This document shows, in pieces, positions 7,817 through 16,560 of a stretch of 64,000 nt of DNA; the first letter of the stretch is position 1; each line of letters starts with the position of its first letter. The stretch lies in assembly GCF_000482545.1 (NCBI RefSeq), contig NZ_KI519454.1, forward strand, positions 992,001 to 1,056,000, in the 5' to 3' direction. The notes under the pieces are model-generated. The model made no database searches. It was given only the letters and a program-made list of their open reading frames with translations, and was not told where the DNA came from. The stretch comes from Arthrobacter sp. 35W. GTDB lineage: Bacteria; Actinomycetota; Actinomycetes; Actinomycetales; Micrococcaceae. Both the position numbers and the translations under genes were made by a program.

Positions 7817-8650
7817 CTAGCCCTTCACCGAACCGCTGGCCAGCCCGTCCACGACGTAGCGCTGCAGGGCGATGAAAACGATGAGCACGGGGATGATCAG
7901 AATCATGGCACCGGCCATCATGACGCCGAGGTCCGTGCTGAACGTGCCGTTCATGGACAGGAAGCCCAGTGTGAGCGTTTTCGTGTCGCTGTTCTGGAGG
8001 AATGTGGAGGTGATTAGGAATTCGTTCCAGGCATTGAGACCGACGATGACCCCGACGGTGATCAGTCCGGGCCGCACCACAGGGAACAGGATGTGGCGGA
8101 TGAGTTGAAATGTGTTCACGCCGTCGACGAATGCCGCTTCCTCCAGCTCGGCCGGGACGTTGAGGAAGAACGTGCGCATCATGAAGACACCGAAGGGCAT
8201 GTTGATGGCGGCCAGCACGACGCCGACGGCCGGGACGTTGTCCAGCAGTCCCAGCTGTGCGAACCCCGAGTACAGGGGGAAAAGGAACAGCTGGATGGGC
8301 ACCGTCATGGCCATGGTGAAATACACCATGATGAGGGGCCAGGTACGGACCTTCTTGCCCGCCAGGACATAACCGGCCAGCGATGACAAGACGAGGACAA
8401 TGGCGACGGTAGTCGCGGTCAGCACCAGGCTGTTGAAGAAGCCCAACCCAAAGTTGCCGTAGGACCAGGCATCGATGAAGTTCTGGACATTGAACCCAGT
8501 CGGCAGTGACAGCGGGTCCTTGGTGACATCGGCACTGTCTTTGATGCTGTTGATCCCCACCAGGACCAGTGGCACCAGTGCGATGAGGGCGAAGATGGCC
8601 AGGACGATGTGTCCGGCGATGGCACTGAATGTGCGCGAGCCAATGTTCAT
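7817..8650 (-). CDS. ABC sugar transporter permease, MalG type
   Basis: 277 residues with six hydrophobic segments and the cytoplasmic EAA loop ELEEAAFVDGVNTFQLIRHI (about residues 170-190) that docks the ATPase. It forms the inner-membrane channel of a CUT1-type carbohydrate importer with the MalF-type protein encoded just upstream; their genes overlap by 4 nt (ATGA). No ATPase gene accompanies the operon, so a shared MsiK-like ATPase encoded elsewhere is expected, as is usual in Actinobacteria. The neighbouring nucleoside and sugar enzymes suggest a nucleoside- or sugar-derived substrate. Confidence 0.9.
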   Translation of the reverse strand: MNIGSRTFSAIAGHIVLAIFALIALVPLVLVGINSIKDSADVTKDPLSLPTGFNVQNFIDAWSYGNFGLGFFNSLVLTATTVAIVLVLSSLAGYVLAGKKVRTWPLIMVYFTMAMTVPIQLFLFPLYSGFAQLGLLDNVPAVGVVLAAINMPFGVFMMRTFFLNVPAELEEAAFVDGVNTFQLIRHILFPVVRPGLITVGVIVGLNAWNEFLITSTFLQNSDTKTLTLGFLSMNGTFSTDLGVMMAGAMILIIPVLIVFIALQRYVVDGLASGSVKG

Positions 8651-9588
8651 TTCGTGAGGTCCCTTCGGCTGAGCCAGGTGTAGATGAAGGAGGCGACGAG
8701 ACCGAAGAAGCTCATGATCAGGCCGACAGCGGCCGCCTTGCCGAACTGGAAGCTGGAGAAGGCAAAGGCGTAGGCGTAGGTGCCCATCACTTCACTGGAG
8801 TGCGCCGGTCCGCCCTGTGTCAGGAGGTAGACGTAGTCGAATGCTAGGAACGAGAAGATCACGATCATGACGCCCATGAGCAGCAGTGTGGCGCGGATGT
8901 TTGGCAGGTAGACATGGCGGAAGATCTGGAAGGCGTTGGCACCCTCGACCATTGCCGCTTCGACTTGTTCGATGGGCGTCTGCCGCATGGCGCCGAGGTA
9001 GATGACCGTCAGGAAGCCCCAGTAGTGCCACATGTCGACGCCGGCGACGGCGAAGATGGACATGTCAAGGTTTGCCAGCGGTGGCTCGATGCCGATTCCG
9101 CGATCACGCAGGTATCCGACGACGCCGCCGTGGGGGTTGTAGATGATGCTCAACCAGACCATGGCGTTGACCACCGGGGCCAAGACATACGGCATCAGGT
9201 AGATCACTTGGTAGAGGGTTCGAGTTCTCTTTCGGCGGAGCAACAGTGACGCGGTCAGCAGACCAAGTGCCACGGGGATCGTCAGGAAGAGCAGGACCCA
9301 CTTGATGTTGTTTCCCAATGCCGTGAAGAAGGTTGGGTCGGCAAAAATGTCCGTGAAGTTGGACATTCCCACGAAGTTTGCGCTAAAGCCGAGGCCGTCC
9401 CAGTCCGTGAAGGAAGCCACGGCTGTCAGCACGCCAGGGACGACAACTACGACCACCGAGAGCAGCAGTGCCGGGGCCAGGAGCAAGTAATTGATGATGG
9501 TGCGGCGCTGGTGGAATGACTTCCGGGATCGCGCACCCGGCGGGTTTTGGAGTGCCGCCGCGCTTGGTGTCTTGAGTGAAAGAGTCAC
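8647..9588 (-). CDS. ABC sugar transporter permease, MalF type
   Basis: 313 residues with a 30-residue basic cytoplasmic start, then about six membrane spans (first: IINYLLLAPALLLSVVVVVV). The EAA motif VEAAMVEGANAFQIFRHV lies near residue 205. It pairs with the MalG-type protein to form the transmembrane pore of a CUT1 importer. It follows the binding-protein gene after a hairpin at 9614-9656, the usual arrangement that lets the lipoprotein be made in excess over the permeases. Confidence 0.9.
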   Translation of the reverse strand: MTLSLKTPSAAALQNPPGARSRKSFHQRRTIINYLLLAPALLLSVVVVVVPGVLTAVASFTDWDGLGFSANFVGMSNFTDIFADPTFFTALGNNIKWVLLFLTIPVALGLLTASLLLRRKRTRTLYQVIYLMPYVLAPVVNAMVWLSIIYNPHGGVVGYLRDRGIGIEPPLANLDMSIFAVAGVDMWHYWGFLTVIYLGAMRQTPIEQVEAAMVEGANAFQIFRHVYLPNIRATLLLMGVMIVIFSFLAFDYVYLLTQGGPAHSSEVMGTYAYAFAFSSFQFGKAAAVGLIMSFFGLVASFIYTWLSRRDLTK

Positions 9589-9613
9589 AGTTGAACCGTC
9601 TTATCTTGGGTTC

Positions 9614-9656
9614 GCCTGCTGGGTGTGGCGGTGGGATGCCGTCCCACCCAGCAGGC
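9614..9656 (-). terminator. Intercistronic hairpin between binding protein and permeases
   Basis: GCCTGCTGGGTG (9614-9625) pairs with CACCCAGCAGGC (9645-9656). A competing inner pairing, GTGGGA (9631-9636) with TCCCAC (9642-9647), shares bases with the outer arm. Such a hairpin after a solute-binding-protein gene usually stabilises or partly terminates the message, so that downstream permeases are made at lower level. Confidence 0.7.
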
Positions 9657-9670
9657 TAGGGGTTATGTCG

Positions 9671-11023
9671 CTACTTCGGCTCCGGCACGGGTGGGACCAA
9701 GCCTTTGGCCTTTTCCTCGGCGAACGTCTTGTCAACAGTCTTGAGGAAGTCAGTGGTTGAGGTCTTGCCGAGCCAGACGCTGTCGATGTCATCGAAAGCG
9801 GTGGCCGTTGCCGGAGGGAAGAACGTGCCGGCAAAGAAGCCGTAGTGTCCTTCGTTGACTCCGGCGATCATGTCTTTCATGGCCTGGACATAGGGCTTGG
9901 ACAGGCCCGTGAATTCATCCGGGGCAGCGTCAAACTTCTTCAGTGGCACGGCCCAATAGCCGGGCCAGGTCTTGGTCATGTCGGTGGAGAAGCTTTCGGT
10001 CATCATGAAGTCGATCACCGCGGCAGCGCCGTCCTTGTTCTTGGAGGCGTTGTTGATCGACAGCGACGCCGTCGAACCCAGCGTGAAATTCGGCGAGGCC
10101 AGTGATTCATCAATGTTGGGGAAAGGCATGAAACCAAGGTCGTTGGTGTTGCCGTTCTTGTCATTGAAGGAGTCCGTGGCGAACTGGAAGGCGAGGCTGG
10201 GGCCGAACATGAACGGTGCCTTGCCCTGGGAGAGCAGTTGCATGGATTCCACGAAGTTGAGGTTGGAGTAGTCTTTCCCGGCCAGATAGCCCTTCTGGTA
10301 AAAGTCCTTGGAAGCATCGATGGCCGCCGCAATTTTCGGGTCGGTCCAGGAGGTGGTGCCTTGCAGGGCATCGTAGACCGTCTTGCCGCCTGCCGCGTGG
10401 GTCAGGAACAGGGATGCATAGTTCTCATTGACCGGTTTCCAGCCCTTGTTTCCCGTCACGGAGGCATACAGGCCTGCGGCCTGCGCCTTGTCCATGGCAG
10501 CGTTGAGTTCCGCCGTAGTCGTTGGAATGCCGACGCCCAGCTTGTCCAGAACCGCCTTATTGTAAAAGACGCCGATGTTGTTGAGTGAATTCGGCAGCGA
10601 GTAGAGCTTTCCGTCCACCGTCCCGGACTCGTACATAGGGTCCAGGATTCGGTCCTTCCAGTCATACTTGTCCGAATACGGTGTCATGTCCGCAAGCTTC
10701 CCCTTGGCCACGTAGGCCGCGGCGAACGCGGGCCCGGAACCGTAGACGACGTCTGGGCCGCGGTTGGCCGCCAGCGCGACATCGATGTTCTTGTCGACTG
10801 CATTGTCGAAGGTCACCTTGAGCTGGTATTTGTCCTGTGACTTGTTGAAGCCGTCAACCAGGACTTGCTGCATCTCTTTCTGATGAGCCGGGGGAGCCCC
10901 CCAGAACCACATCTCGATTTGCTGCTTTCCGCCGGCGGACGGTGTTTGTCCGCCACACGCCGAGAGGAGCAAGGCGGCCGCAACGGCGCCAGCCGCAAGG
11001 GCCTTGTTTTTGAAGATACGCAT
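9671..11023 (-). CDS. ABC transporter solute-binding lipoprotein (CUT1/family 1)
   Basis: 450 residues. The first 23 form a lipoprotein signal peptide: basic MRIFKNK, a hydrophobic core, and the lipobox LSAC with Cys-23. The rest fits an extracellular family 1 binding protein (GPDVVYGSGPAF, KLYSLPNSLNNIGVFYNKAVL, and a hinge region with GKAPFMFGP). It captures a sugar-like ligand outside the membrane for the two permeases. The start is set at ATG 11023, with AAGGAT upstream; the reading frame is open for 53 more codons, but these would precede the signal peptide. The untranslated leader is therefore about 150 nt. The ligand is unknown. Confidence 0.9.
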   Translation of the reverse strand: MRIFKNKALAAGAVAAALLLSACGGQTPSAGGKQQIEMWFWGAPPAHQKEMQQVLVDGFNKSQDKYQLKVTFDNAVDKNIDVALAANRGPDVVYGSGPAFAAAYVAKGKLADMTPYSDKYDWKDRILDPMYESGTVDGKLYSLPNSLNNIGVFYNKAVLDKLGVGIPTTTAELNAAMDKAQAAGLYASVTGNKGWKPVNENYASLFLTHAAGGKTVYDALQGTTSWTDPKIAAAIDASKDFYQKGYLAGKDYSNLNFVESMQLLSQGKAPFMFGPSLAFQFATDSFNDKNGNTNDLGFMPFPNIDESLASPNFTLGSTASLSINNASKNKDGAAAVIDFMMTESFSTDMTKTWPGYWAVPLKKFDAAPDEFTGLSKPYVQAMKDMIAGVNEGHYGFFAGTFFPPATATAFDDIDSVWLGKTSTTDFLKTVDKTFAEEKAKGLVPPVPEPK

Positions 11024-11159
11024 TACACATCCTTCTGGGACGTACGCCGCACGTGTTGGGAACCACGTGTTCCTTGCTGCTCCCACGTGGGGAAGGCCAA
11101 GGAAGTGAAGCGATCTAGTCTCCGTTGTCGAGTCTTCCGAGTCGTCTGAGCATCGGATA

Positions 11160-11275
11160 AGACCAGTTGTATTGATATCCATACCTTATGGCGTTGCTCA
11201 CATGATGTCAACAGGATTGTCGCAACCTGGCGCCCACTGGTCATCAAAGATATGGTTATTATGATGTCAATACCT
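11160..11275 (-). promoter_or_regulatory. Promoter and operator region of the importer operon
   Basis: On the minus strand TTGACA occurs twice, each inside the repeated decamer TTGACATCAT (about 11203-11212 and 11262-11271). The inner copy is followed after 17 nt by TAAGGT as a possible -10. Just beyond it lies the perfect inverted repeat CCATA-CCT-TATGG, whose ATAAGGTATG resembles ATAAGGTTATG at the hydrolase/ribokinase promoter. Control by the GntR regulator is inferred. The region lies inside the segment bracketed by the yjbQ repeats. Confidence 0.5.
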
Positions 11276-11317
11276 ATCGCGGTTGTTGCCAAATTGGATA
11301 CGGCCGATGGATCGCTG

Positions 11318-11808
11318 CAACACCATCTGCGCCTGTGGCGCGCCCCTTCGAAAGGACCTTTCATGTCGACCAAAGCCCCCGGTTCCTGGGACAGCTTCAC
11401 CCTTAACACCCGCCCCGCCGAGGGATTCCCGGCACCCACCGGCTACACGGACCTCACTCCTGCCCTGCGCGAAAAGATCCCAGCAGGGATGGGTGACGGG
11501 CAACTGCACGTCTTCATCCCGCACACCACCTGCACGCTGATCTTCAACAGCGGCGTCGACGGCACCACCCTGGCCGACATCCGCCTGTTCATTGAGAGCC
11601 AGATCCCGGTGGACCGGCCCTTCGTCCACCTCCACGACGGCCCGCAGGATGCCGCCGCGCACGTCAGGCTCGTTTTCGGCACCAACTCGCTCTCCGTGCC
11701 CGTCATCGATGGCCAGCTCGCCATCGGCCACAGCCAGGGCATCTACCTGCTCGAACTCGACGGACCCCGCGACCGGACCATCCACCACGCCGTCAGCACC
11801 GTCGGCCT
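11318..11808 (+). repeat. 491-bp inverted repeat, right arm (yjbQ plus 5' flank)
   Basis: Reverse complement of 7242-7732. The match starts at CAACACCATCTGC, 45 bp before the yjbQ start, and stops within the final sense codon. Flanking sequences on both sides are unrelated. Confidence 0.9.
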
Positions 11809-11812
11809 GTAG
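11363..11812 (+). CDS. yjbQ: YjbQ/UPF0047 family protein, copy 2
   Basis: Encodes the same 149 residues as the copy at 7238-7687, in opposite orientation. The frame is open upstream to 11252, but the ribosome binding site GAAAGGAC and the conserved start MSTKAPGSW place the true start at 11363. It is divergent from the importer operon and has a different stop codon (TAG). A lone second copy with no partner genes suggests a recent duplication or a by-product of rearrangement, rather than a separate function. Confidence 0.85.
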   Translation: MSTKAPGSWDSFTLNTRPAEGFPAPTGYTDLTPALREKIPAGMGDGQLHVFIPHTTCTLIFNSGVDGTTLADIRLFIESQIPVDRPFVHLHDGPQDAAAHVRLVFGTNSLSVPVIDGQLAIGHSQGIYLLELDGPRDRTIHHAVSTVGL

Positions 11813-11887
11813 CTTGGCGGTGTGGGGCGCGCTGGAGCTTGTCTGGCATCGGGTGCTTCGGCCGTAAGATCTACCCCTATGGGTCGA

Positions 11888-12412
11888 TCATTCCAAAGCG
11901 GCCGGCGCCATGGCACGGCAGTCACTGGCATGAATCCAGTACGTCCTAGGCCACGGTTGCCCGATCTTTACCTGGCCGGGGTCTGGGCAGATCAGCAGGA
12001 CTGAGCCAGGCCAATAGGACATTGGTCCTGCTTCAAGCCAGGCCGGCTGCACATATCCGAACTTGTTCCACCTGATGGTGGCCCATGCCCCGGTTGGCTG
12101 AACCTCGTCGATGCTGAGGATGGTGACTTCGGTGGTTGTTCCGCTGGCCTCCTTGGCCGCTTTCAGGTGGTGCCATTGACGTTGCGCGTTGTTCCGCCAA
12201 CGGCGACTCCGCTGAACCTTCGAGGTCCACCGCAGGCCGAGCAGCAGGCTCAAGGTCAAGAGGACGAGTGTGAGCACGACGAGCCAAAGCTGCGCTGGCC
12301 AAGTTGCGACGATGGCGGCAGCTGCGAGGGCCAGGGACAAGCCAAGGACGACGCTCGCCACGACGAGGGGCGTCGAAACTACTGGCGGTCTGATCATCGG
12401 GTTCTCGAGCAT
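11888..12412 (-). CDS. Small membrane protein of unknown function
   Basis: 174 residues. Two adjacent hydrophobic segments (about residues 13-37 and 42-61) are followed by a basic stretch (KVQRSRRWRNNAQRQWHHLK) and an 85-residue soluble tail with WATIRWNKFGYVQPAWLEAG. The tail looks like a small beta-rich domain, possibly NfeD/OB-like, but I do not recognise the family. The gene lies 21 bp beyond the relaxase stop on the same strand and may travel with the mobilisation genes. Confidence 0.6.
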   Translation of the reverse strand: MLENPMIRPPVVSTPLVVASVVLGLSLALAAAAIVATWPAQLWLVVLTLVLLTLSLLLGLRWTSKVQRSRRWRNNAQRQWHHLKAAKEASGTTTEVTILSIDEVQPTGAWATIRWNKFGYVQPAWLEAGPMSYWPGSVLLICPDPGQVKIGQPWPRTYWIHASDCRAMAPAALE

Positions 12413-12433
12413 GGTGCACCTTTCGACGTCAGT

Positions 12434-15400
12434 CTAAAGACGCAGGCCGACGGAAACCATGGGCTCCTGTGAAGCAGGTCCATCGAGCTGAGCAGTAGCC
12501 GGCTTCGAATTCGGGTCGCGATGAGCCGCCATGCGCTCGATTTCTCGTTCCAGTGCACCTCGGTGCGTGGCCCGTTCCCACTCGTAGCCGGCGGTGGGTC
12601 CGCCAAGTGGAGCTTCATCGGAGCGGATTCCCCATCGATCTCGGTAGATGGCAACTTGGCTCACGAGAGCGGCCAAATCTCCGGGGGATAGTCCCTGGCC
12701 GACGCTCTGCTCAAGTTCACGCTTCCATTCAGGATCATCGATCATGGCAGCTTGCTCTACCAAAGAGTTTCGACGCATGACCCGCCGGCGTACTTGCTGA
12801 ATCATGTCCGCAAGGTCGCCGCGCCCGGTGTGGATTTCTTCGGCCAGAGACTCCAAGGGGTCCAGAAGGGCTTCAGTGCCGATTTGGCGAAGTCGCGCAT
12901 GTACGATGGCCATCTCGTCCCGAGCGCCACCAGGGTGGCGCAGCACGTCTTCCAGTGCCCGTACGGCCGTGGCGGGATCGGATGCCTTGGCTCGGCGCCA
13001 GGCAGCAACCCCAGCACCCCACGACGGCGACTGCTCAAGGCGCGGAACGGCGTCGGGCACCACCTTGGTGATGGCAGATATGAGGTCTTCGGCAGCAGCC
13101 AGCTGGGCGAGGTAGTCGTACTCGGCGGCGAGCTTCTGGAGATTGTCTCCGTTGGTCAGCTCCGCTTGCTGAACCTCGTGCGCCGTCCTTTCCGCACCTT
13201 CAGCCGCAAGGACCTCGCCGATGATCTGTGTCCAGTCGGCGTGGGATTGGGCTGTCAGTGGCTCGTCCGACAGCGGGTTGGTTTCACAGATGTACGCCGC
13301 GTTGCTGCTCCGGCCGCGGGTCATGCCGACATAGAAGAGTTCGCGGGTGAGGCACCCTTGCGTGATGACGGTGTGGCTGGTGTCGACCGTGATTCCCTGA
13401 GAGCGGTGTGCCGTGGTGGCGTAGCCAAGCTCAGCGGACGCCACGAGGTAGCTGGCTGGCAGGGTCACCGTAGTGCCGGCATCCAGACGTCGTCCGGTGG
13501 CGGATCCGTCGCGGCGGGGGAGTTGCGTGATCTCGATCAGGGTTCCATTGCGCAGGAAGTCGCCGTGGCTGTCGGTCAGCGAGCGGTTGTTCTTGCGCGC
13601 GATGATGGTGTCGCCTTGGCCAGCCCGTAGGCCATCACTGAGCTCGACGGTGTGCTCGGCGTCGACAAGGCCGGCGGCGACCTTGTCCGCGTGGGCTCGT
13701 TCATTGAGGATGGCAACAGTGTCGTTGTCCGGGGCGATCAGGATGGACGACAGGCTTGCCTTCGTGTCAGCGGCCCAGCCCTGGTAGGCGCCGTCGATCA
13801 TGGCGGCGAACTCTCCATGAAGGATGCGGCCATGGGCGTTGTACATCTCGACACCTTCGAAGTCGCCGGTCCGCAGTTTCAGCGATGCCGCACCTTCCCA
13901 GTCGTGGGTGAAGCGGCGGATGCTGGTCAGCTCAACAGCCTTGTCAGAACGGTGTAGCCAGCCCAACATGCCGCCGGCATCGATGGCGTCCAATTGGGCG
14001 GGGTCTCCAACCAGTAGGAGCTTCGCGTCAGCGTCGCTTACCTGGTGGACGAGGGCGGCAAGCTGAACCGTGGAAACCATCGAGGCCTCGTCAACGATGA
14101 CCAGCTGGTTGGGCTTGAACTGCCATTGTGCCTGCTGCATGGCCAACCCTGTCAGGTACTGGGCCGTCCGCAGCCGCGCTCGGGGAGAGGTCGCCTGGGC
14201 AGTTTCCAAATCAAGGAACCGTTCGGCCCGTGCTGCGGCCCCCTGCCCGACCGTCTCGTATAGCCACTTGGCCACGTTCTCGGCTGCGACGCCCAGCTGC
14301 CGGGTTAGGACCTCGGCACTGGCGGCCGCCGGCGCCAGTCCGACGACGCTGCCCTCGCCATGCGCTTGTTCCCAGGCCAACTTGATGGCGGCCATGGTGG
14401 TGGTCTTGCCGGATCCGGCGGGGCCGACGACGGCGTCGAGCCGGTTCCCGCCAGTCAGGACCGCCAGCGCAGCGGCCCACTGGTCAGACGCGAGACCGTA
14501 GCCGGCGGGGTGTCTGTAGCTGGTGAGTTGCTCCGCAGCGGAGGCCGACGGCGTGGCCGGTGCACCGCCGTCGTTCCTGGCGTCCATGATGAGTTGCTCG
14601 TTGGCAAGGATGCCGGCGTCGGAGTAGAGGCGAGCACCATGGAAGTCGAAGGCGCTGCGCCCGGCAAAGGCGAGGTCGGCGGCCGCGTCGAGGGGGAGAC
14701 TGTAGCGGTAGGTGTTGAGCGGGATGGACTGGGCCTCAGCGGAAGCCGTGACGACGTCGATCATGCGGCGGCGGTCGGCGGGGGAGGAACAGCGGATGTC
14801 ACCGCAGACGCGTTCGGCCTCGGCCAGGAGGTTCCAGCGGTTCCAAGTGGCACGGCGGAGGGCGACGCCTTCGCGGGTCAAGGTGGCAGCGGCGTCTATC
14901 CACGCCGTCGTGAGATCTGCGCCTGAGACCGGGCGTCGATGGGAACGGCTAATGGTGTCAGAGACGACGGATCTGGGCTCGAATCCCTGGGCCCGGGCAC
15001 GACGGCGCCAGGTCTCGGCCAGCTTCGACAGCGGTTTGGGAGTTTCGTCCTTGGGAGTGCGCGTGGACAGCGTTGCCTGTTGGCGGAGCTTGACGACGGT
15101 GGTGGCGCTGGGCTTCCGGCCGTGCTCAGTGGCCCATGCAGTGACGAGCCGATCGGTCTCGACATCGATGAGGCGGGACCGATTGGAAAACTCGCGGATG
15201 AGGGCGGTGTTGATCCCCGCCAGTTCATGGCTGGGATTGTGCAGTTTCGACGTCGGAATCCGAAACTCAGCATCCGTGCCAATGCTGCGCTGCAGCTCAT
15301 CGAAGAGCAAACCGTTGTAGTGCTCGCTGGCGGCAACCACCGCCTTGTACATGGTGCGCGAGTCGAGTGTGGCCCAGGCACCATCCGTGCTGCGCTGGAC

Positions 15401-15991
15401 GCGGTTGGCGATGACCAGATGTGTATGGAGCTGAGGGTCCCCAGCTCGCGACTCCCAGTGGTCGAAGGAGGCGGCGATTGCGCCCTTCGTGCCGAGGTGC
15501 GCGACGCCATTGCGCCCCGCCCGTGTGTGGAGGGCCGACTCTTCGAGCCAGAGCAGGGTTGTTGCGATTGCCGCGTGATGGGCAGAGAGTATCTGCTGTT
15601 GAACGTCCTTGGGGGCGAGCGCCCACAGGACCGATACCGACTTCGGGACACTGAACGTCAGGTCGAAGCCGGCGACTGCATGGCGCTGCTGCTCCTCCCC
15701 GTTCCTGTGGGCGATCGTGGTTCGACCATGCTCGCGGCCAAGCTGAGCTGCCGTGCCGGGGTGCTGGGCGTGACTGAAGACTGCAGAGGCGTCCGCCATC
15801 GCCACCATGTCCAAGGGCTGGCGACTGATCCCCGCGAGCCCGCTGCCAAGCCACCGGCCGGACGGGGTCCCGGCCTTGACGTAGTAGGTGGTGGCATCAG
15901 CGACCGGCTTCATAAGGTCGTCCTGCATGGTGGTCTTCATCAGGTACTTCACGCCGGAGTCAGCTGTCAGCCTGGCAATGGAGATGGTCAT
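12434..15991 (-). CDS. MobF (TrwC/TraA-like) relaxase-helicase
   Basis: 1185 residues. The N-terminal third is a TrwC-type relaxase that nicks and covalently holds the transfer strand. Its catalytic tyrosines are in YYVKAGTPSGRWLGSG, the fold motif is GFDLTFSVPKSVSVLWA, and the metal-binding triad is in HWESRAGDPQLHTHLVIANR. The middle is a superfamily 1 (RecD/TraI-like) helicase with Walker A GPAGSGKTTT near residue 520, Walker B VIVDEASMV near 628, and GDPAQLDAIDAGG. The start is set at ATG 15991, which gives MTISIARL as in homologues; it overlaps the upstream gene by 4 nt (ATGA). The protein supports conjugative mobilisation. No type IV secretion genes are in the window. Confidence 0.92.
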   Translation of the reverse strand: MTISIARLTADSGVKYLMKTTMQDDLMKPVADATTYYVKAGTPSGRWLGSGLAGISRQPLDMVAMADASAVFSHAQHPGTAAQLGREHGRTTIAHRNGEEQQRHAVAGFDLTFSVPKSVSVLWALAPKDVQQQILSAHHAAIATTLLWLEESALHTRAGRNGVAHLGTKGAIAASFDHWESRAGDPQLHTHLVIANRVQRSTDGAWATLDSRTMYKAVVAASEHYNGLLFDELQRSIGTDAEFRIPTSKLHNPSHELAGINTALIREFSNRSRLIDVETDRLVTAWATEHGRKPSATTVVKLRQQATLSTRTPKDETPKPLSKLAETWRRRARAQGFEPRSVVSDTISRSHRRPVSGADLTTAWIDAAATLTREGVALRRATWNRWNLLAEAERVCGDIRCSSPADRRRMIDVVTASAEAQSIPLNTYRYSLPLDAAADLAFAGRSAFDFHGARLYSDAGILANEQLIMDARNDGGAPATPSASAAEQLTSYRHPAGYGLASDQWAAALAVLTGGNRLDAVVGPAGSGKTTTMAAIKLAWEQAHGEGSVVGLAPAAASAEVLTRQLGVAAENVAKWLYETVGQGAAARAERFLDLETAQATSPRARLRTAQYLTGLAMQQAQWQFKPNQLVIVDEASMVSTVQLAALVHQVSDADAKLLLVGDPAQLDAIDAGGMLGWLHRSDKAVELTSIRRFTHDWEGAASLKLRTGDFEGVEMYNAHGRILHGEFAAMIDGAYQGWAADTKASLSSILIAPDNDTVAILNERAHADKVAAGLVDAEHTVELSDGLRAGQGDTIIARKNNRSLTDSHGDFLRNGTLIEITQLPRRDGSATGRRLDAGTTVTLPASYLVASAELGYATTAHRSQGITVDTSHTVITQGCLTRELFYVGMTRGRSSNAAYICETNPLSDEPLTAQSHADWTQIIGEVLAAEGAERTAHEVQQAELTNGDNLQKLAAEYDYLAQLAAAEDLISAITKVVPDAVPRLEQSPSWGAGVAAWRRAKASDPATAVRALEDVLRHPGGARDEMAIVHARLRQIGTEALLDPLESLAEEIHTGRGDLADMIQQVRRRVMRRNSLVEQAAMIDDPEWKRELEQSVGQGLSPGDLAALVSQVAIYRDRWGIRSDEAPLGGPTAGYEWERATHRGALEREIERMAAHRDPNSKPATAQLDGPASQEPMVSVGLRL

Positions 15992-16560
15992 GCCGACTGC
16001 CTCTGCCGTTGAGCGGTAGGAGCAGTCCAACCCCGGCGATGGAACGTGGCAACTGTTTGCTCATCGAATAGGTAGTGAGAGTTCCTATTCGCGAGGACCA
16101 GCCGACTGGCAAGAAGCATAAGATCCTGGCGGTCTTCGTGTTGGATCTGCCGAAGACGGGCGTAGTCACGATTGACTTCAGCAATCTGCGCTCGCAGCTC
16201 ACTCTGCTCCGCGTAGAGACGATCGCATTCCGAGGCAAGCGTCCGAAGCTCCTGCTGGAGACGACCGATGAGGCGCTCGCGGTCTGCAACCTCCGTCCGG
16301 CGCCGTTCATCAGCGGCCCTTTGAAACCTTCCAAGCTCGGCATCAAACTGTGCCTTGGCCGGGGATAGTTGAACATTGCCGCGGTCATCCTCCTGCCGTG
16401 GTGCAGCAAGCGAGGCGATTGACGTCGTGGCCGCCCGGCGTTGGCGCCGTCGTCGATCCCGTTGCCGATTGCCGCACGTTGTTGAGCAGAATTGCTGGTC
16501 TCTACGAAGCGGCTCAAAGTTGTTGCCGCACTCACGGCATGGTCGTGTGTTCACAACCAT
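15988..16560 (-). CDS. Zinc-finger, coiled-coil protein upstream of the relaxase
   Basis: 190 residues. The first 30 hold a four-cysteine zinc-binding site, CRECGNNFEP...FCSTTCGNRQRDRRRR, that ends in a strongly basic run. Residues about 70-150 form a charged coiled coil (LIGRLQQELRTLASECDRLY and onwards). A GTG or ATG start is clear from MVVNTRPCRECG, and its stop overlaps the relaxase ATG, so the two are co-translated. A DNA-binding accessory role at the transfer origin, as in other MobF relaxosomes, is likely but inferred from position and composition. Confidence 0.75.
   Translation of the reverse strand: MVVNTRPCRECGNNFEPLRRDQQFCSTTCGNRQRDRRRRQRRAATTSIASLAAPRQEDDRGNVQLSPAKAQFDAELGRFQRAADERRRTEVADRERLIGRLQQELRTLASECDRLYAEQSELRAQIAEVNRDYARLRQIQHEDRQDLMLLASRLVLANRNSHYLFDEQTVATFHRRGWTAPTAQRQRQSA

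Noticed and set aside
7262-8017. Plus-strand 251-codon frame
   Set aside because: Antisense to yjbQ copy 1 and the end of the MalG-type gene, which have clear family motifs. Composition is that of a codon-shadow frame, and a twin appears opposite yjbQ copy 2.
11252-11362. N-terminal extension of yjbQ copy 2
   Set aside because: The ribosome binding site and start are inside the repeat, as in copy 1; the extra 37 codons are promoter DNA.
14939-16012. Plus-strand 357-codon frame
   Set aside because: Lies opposite the relaxase catalytic domain, whose motifs are complete; no independent family similarity or ribosome binding site.
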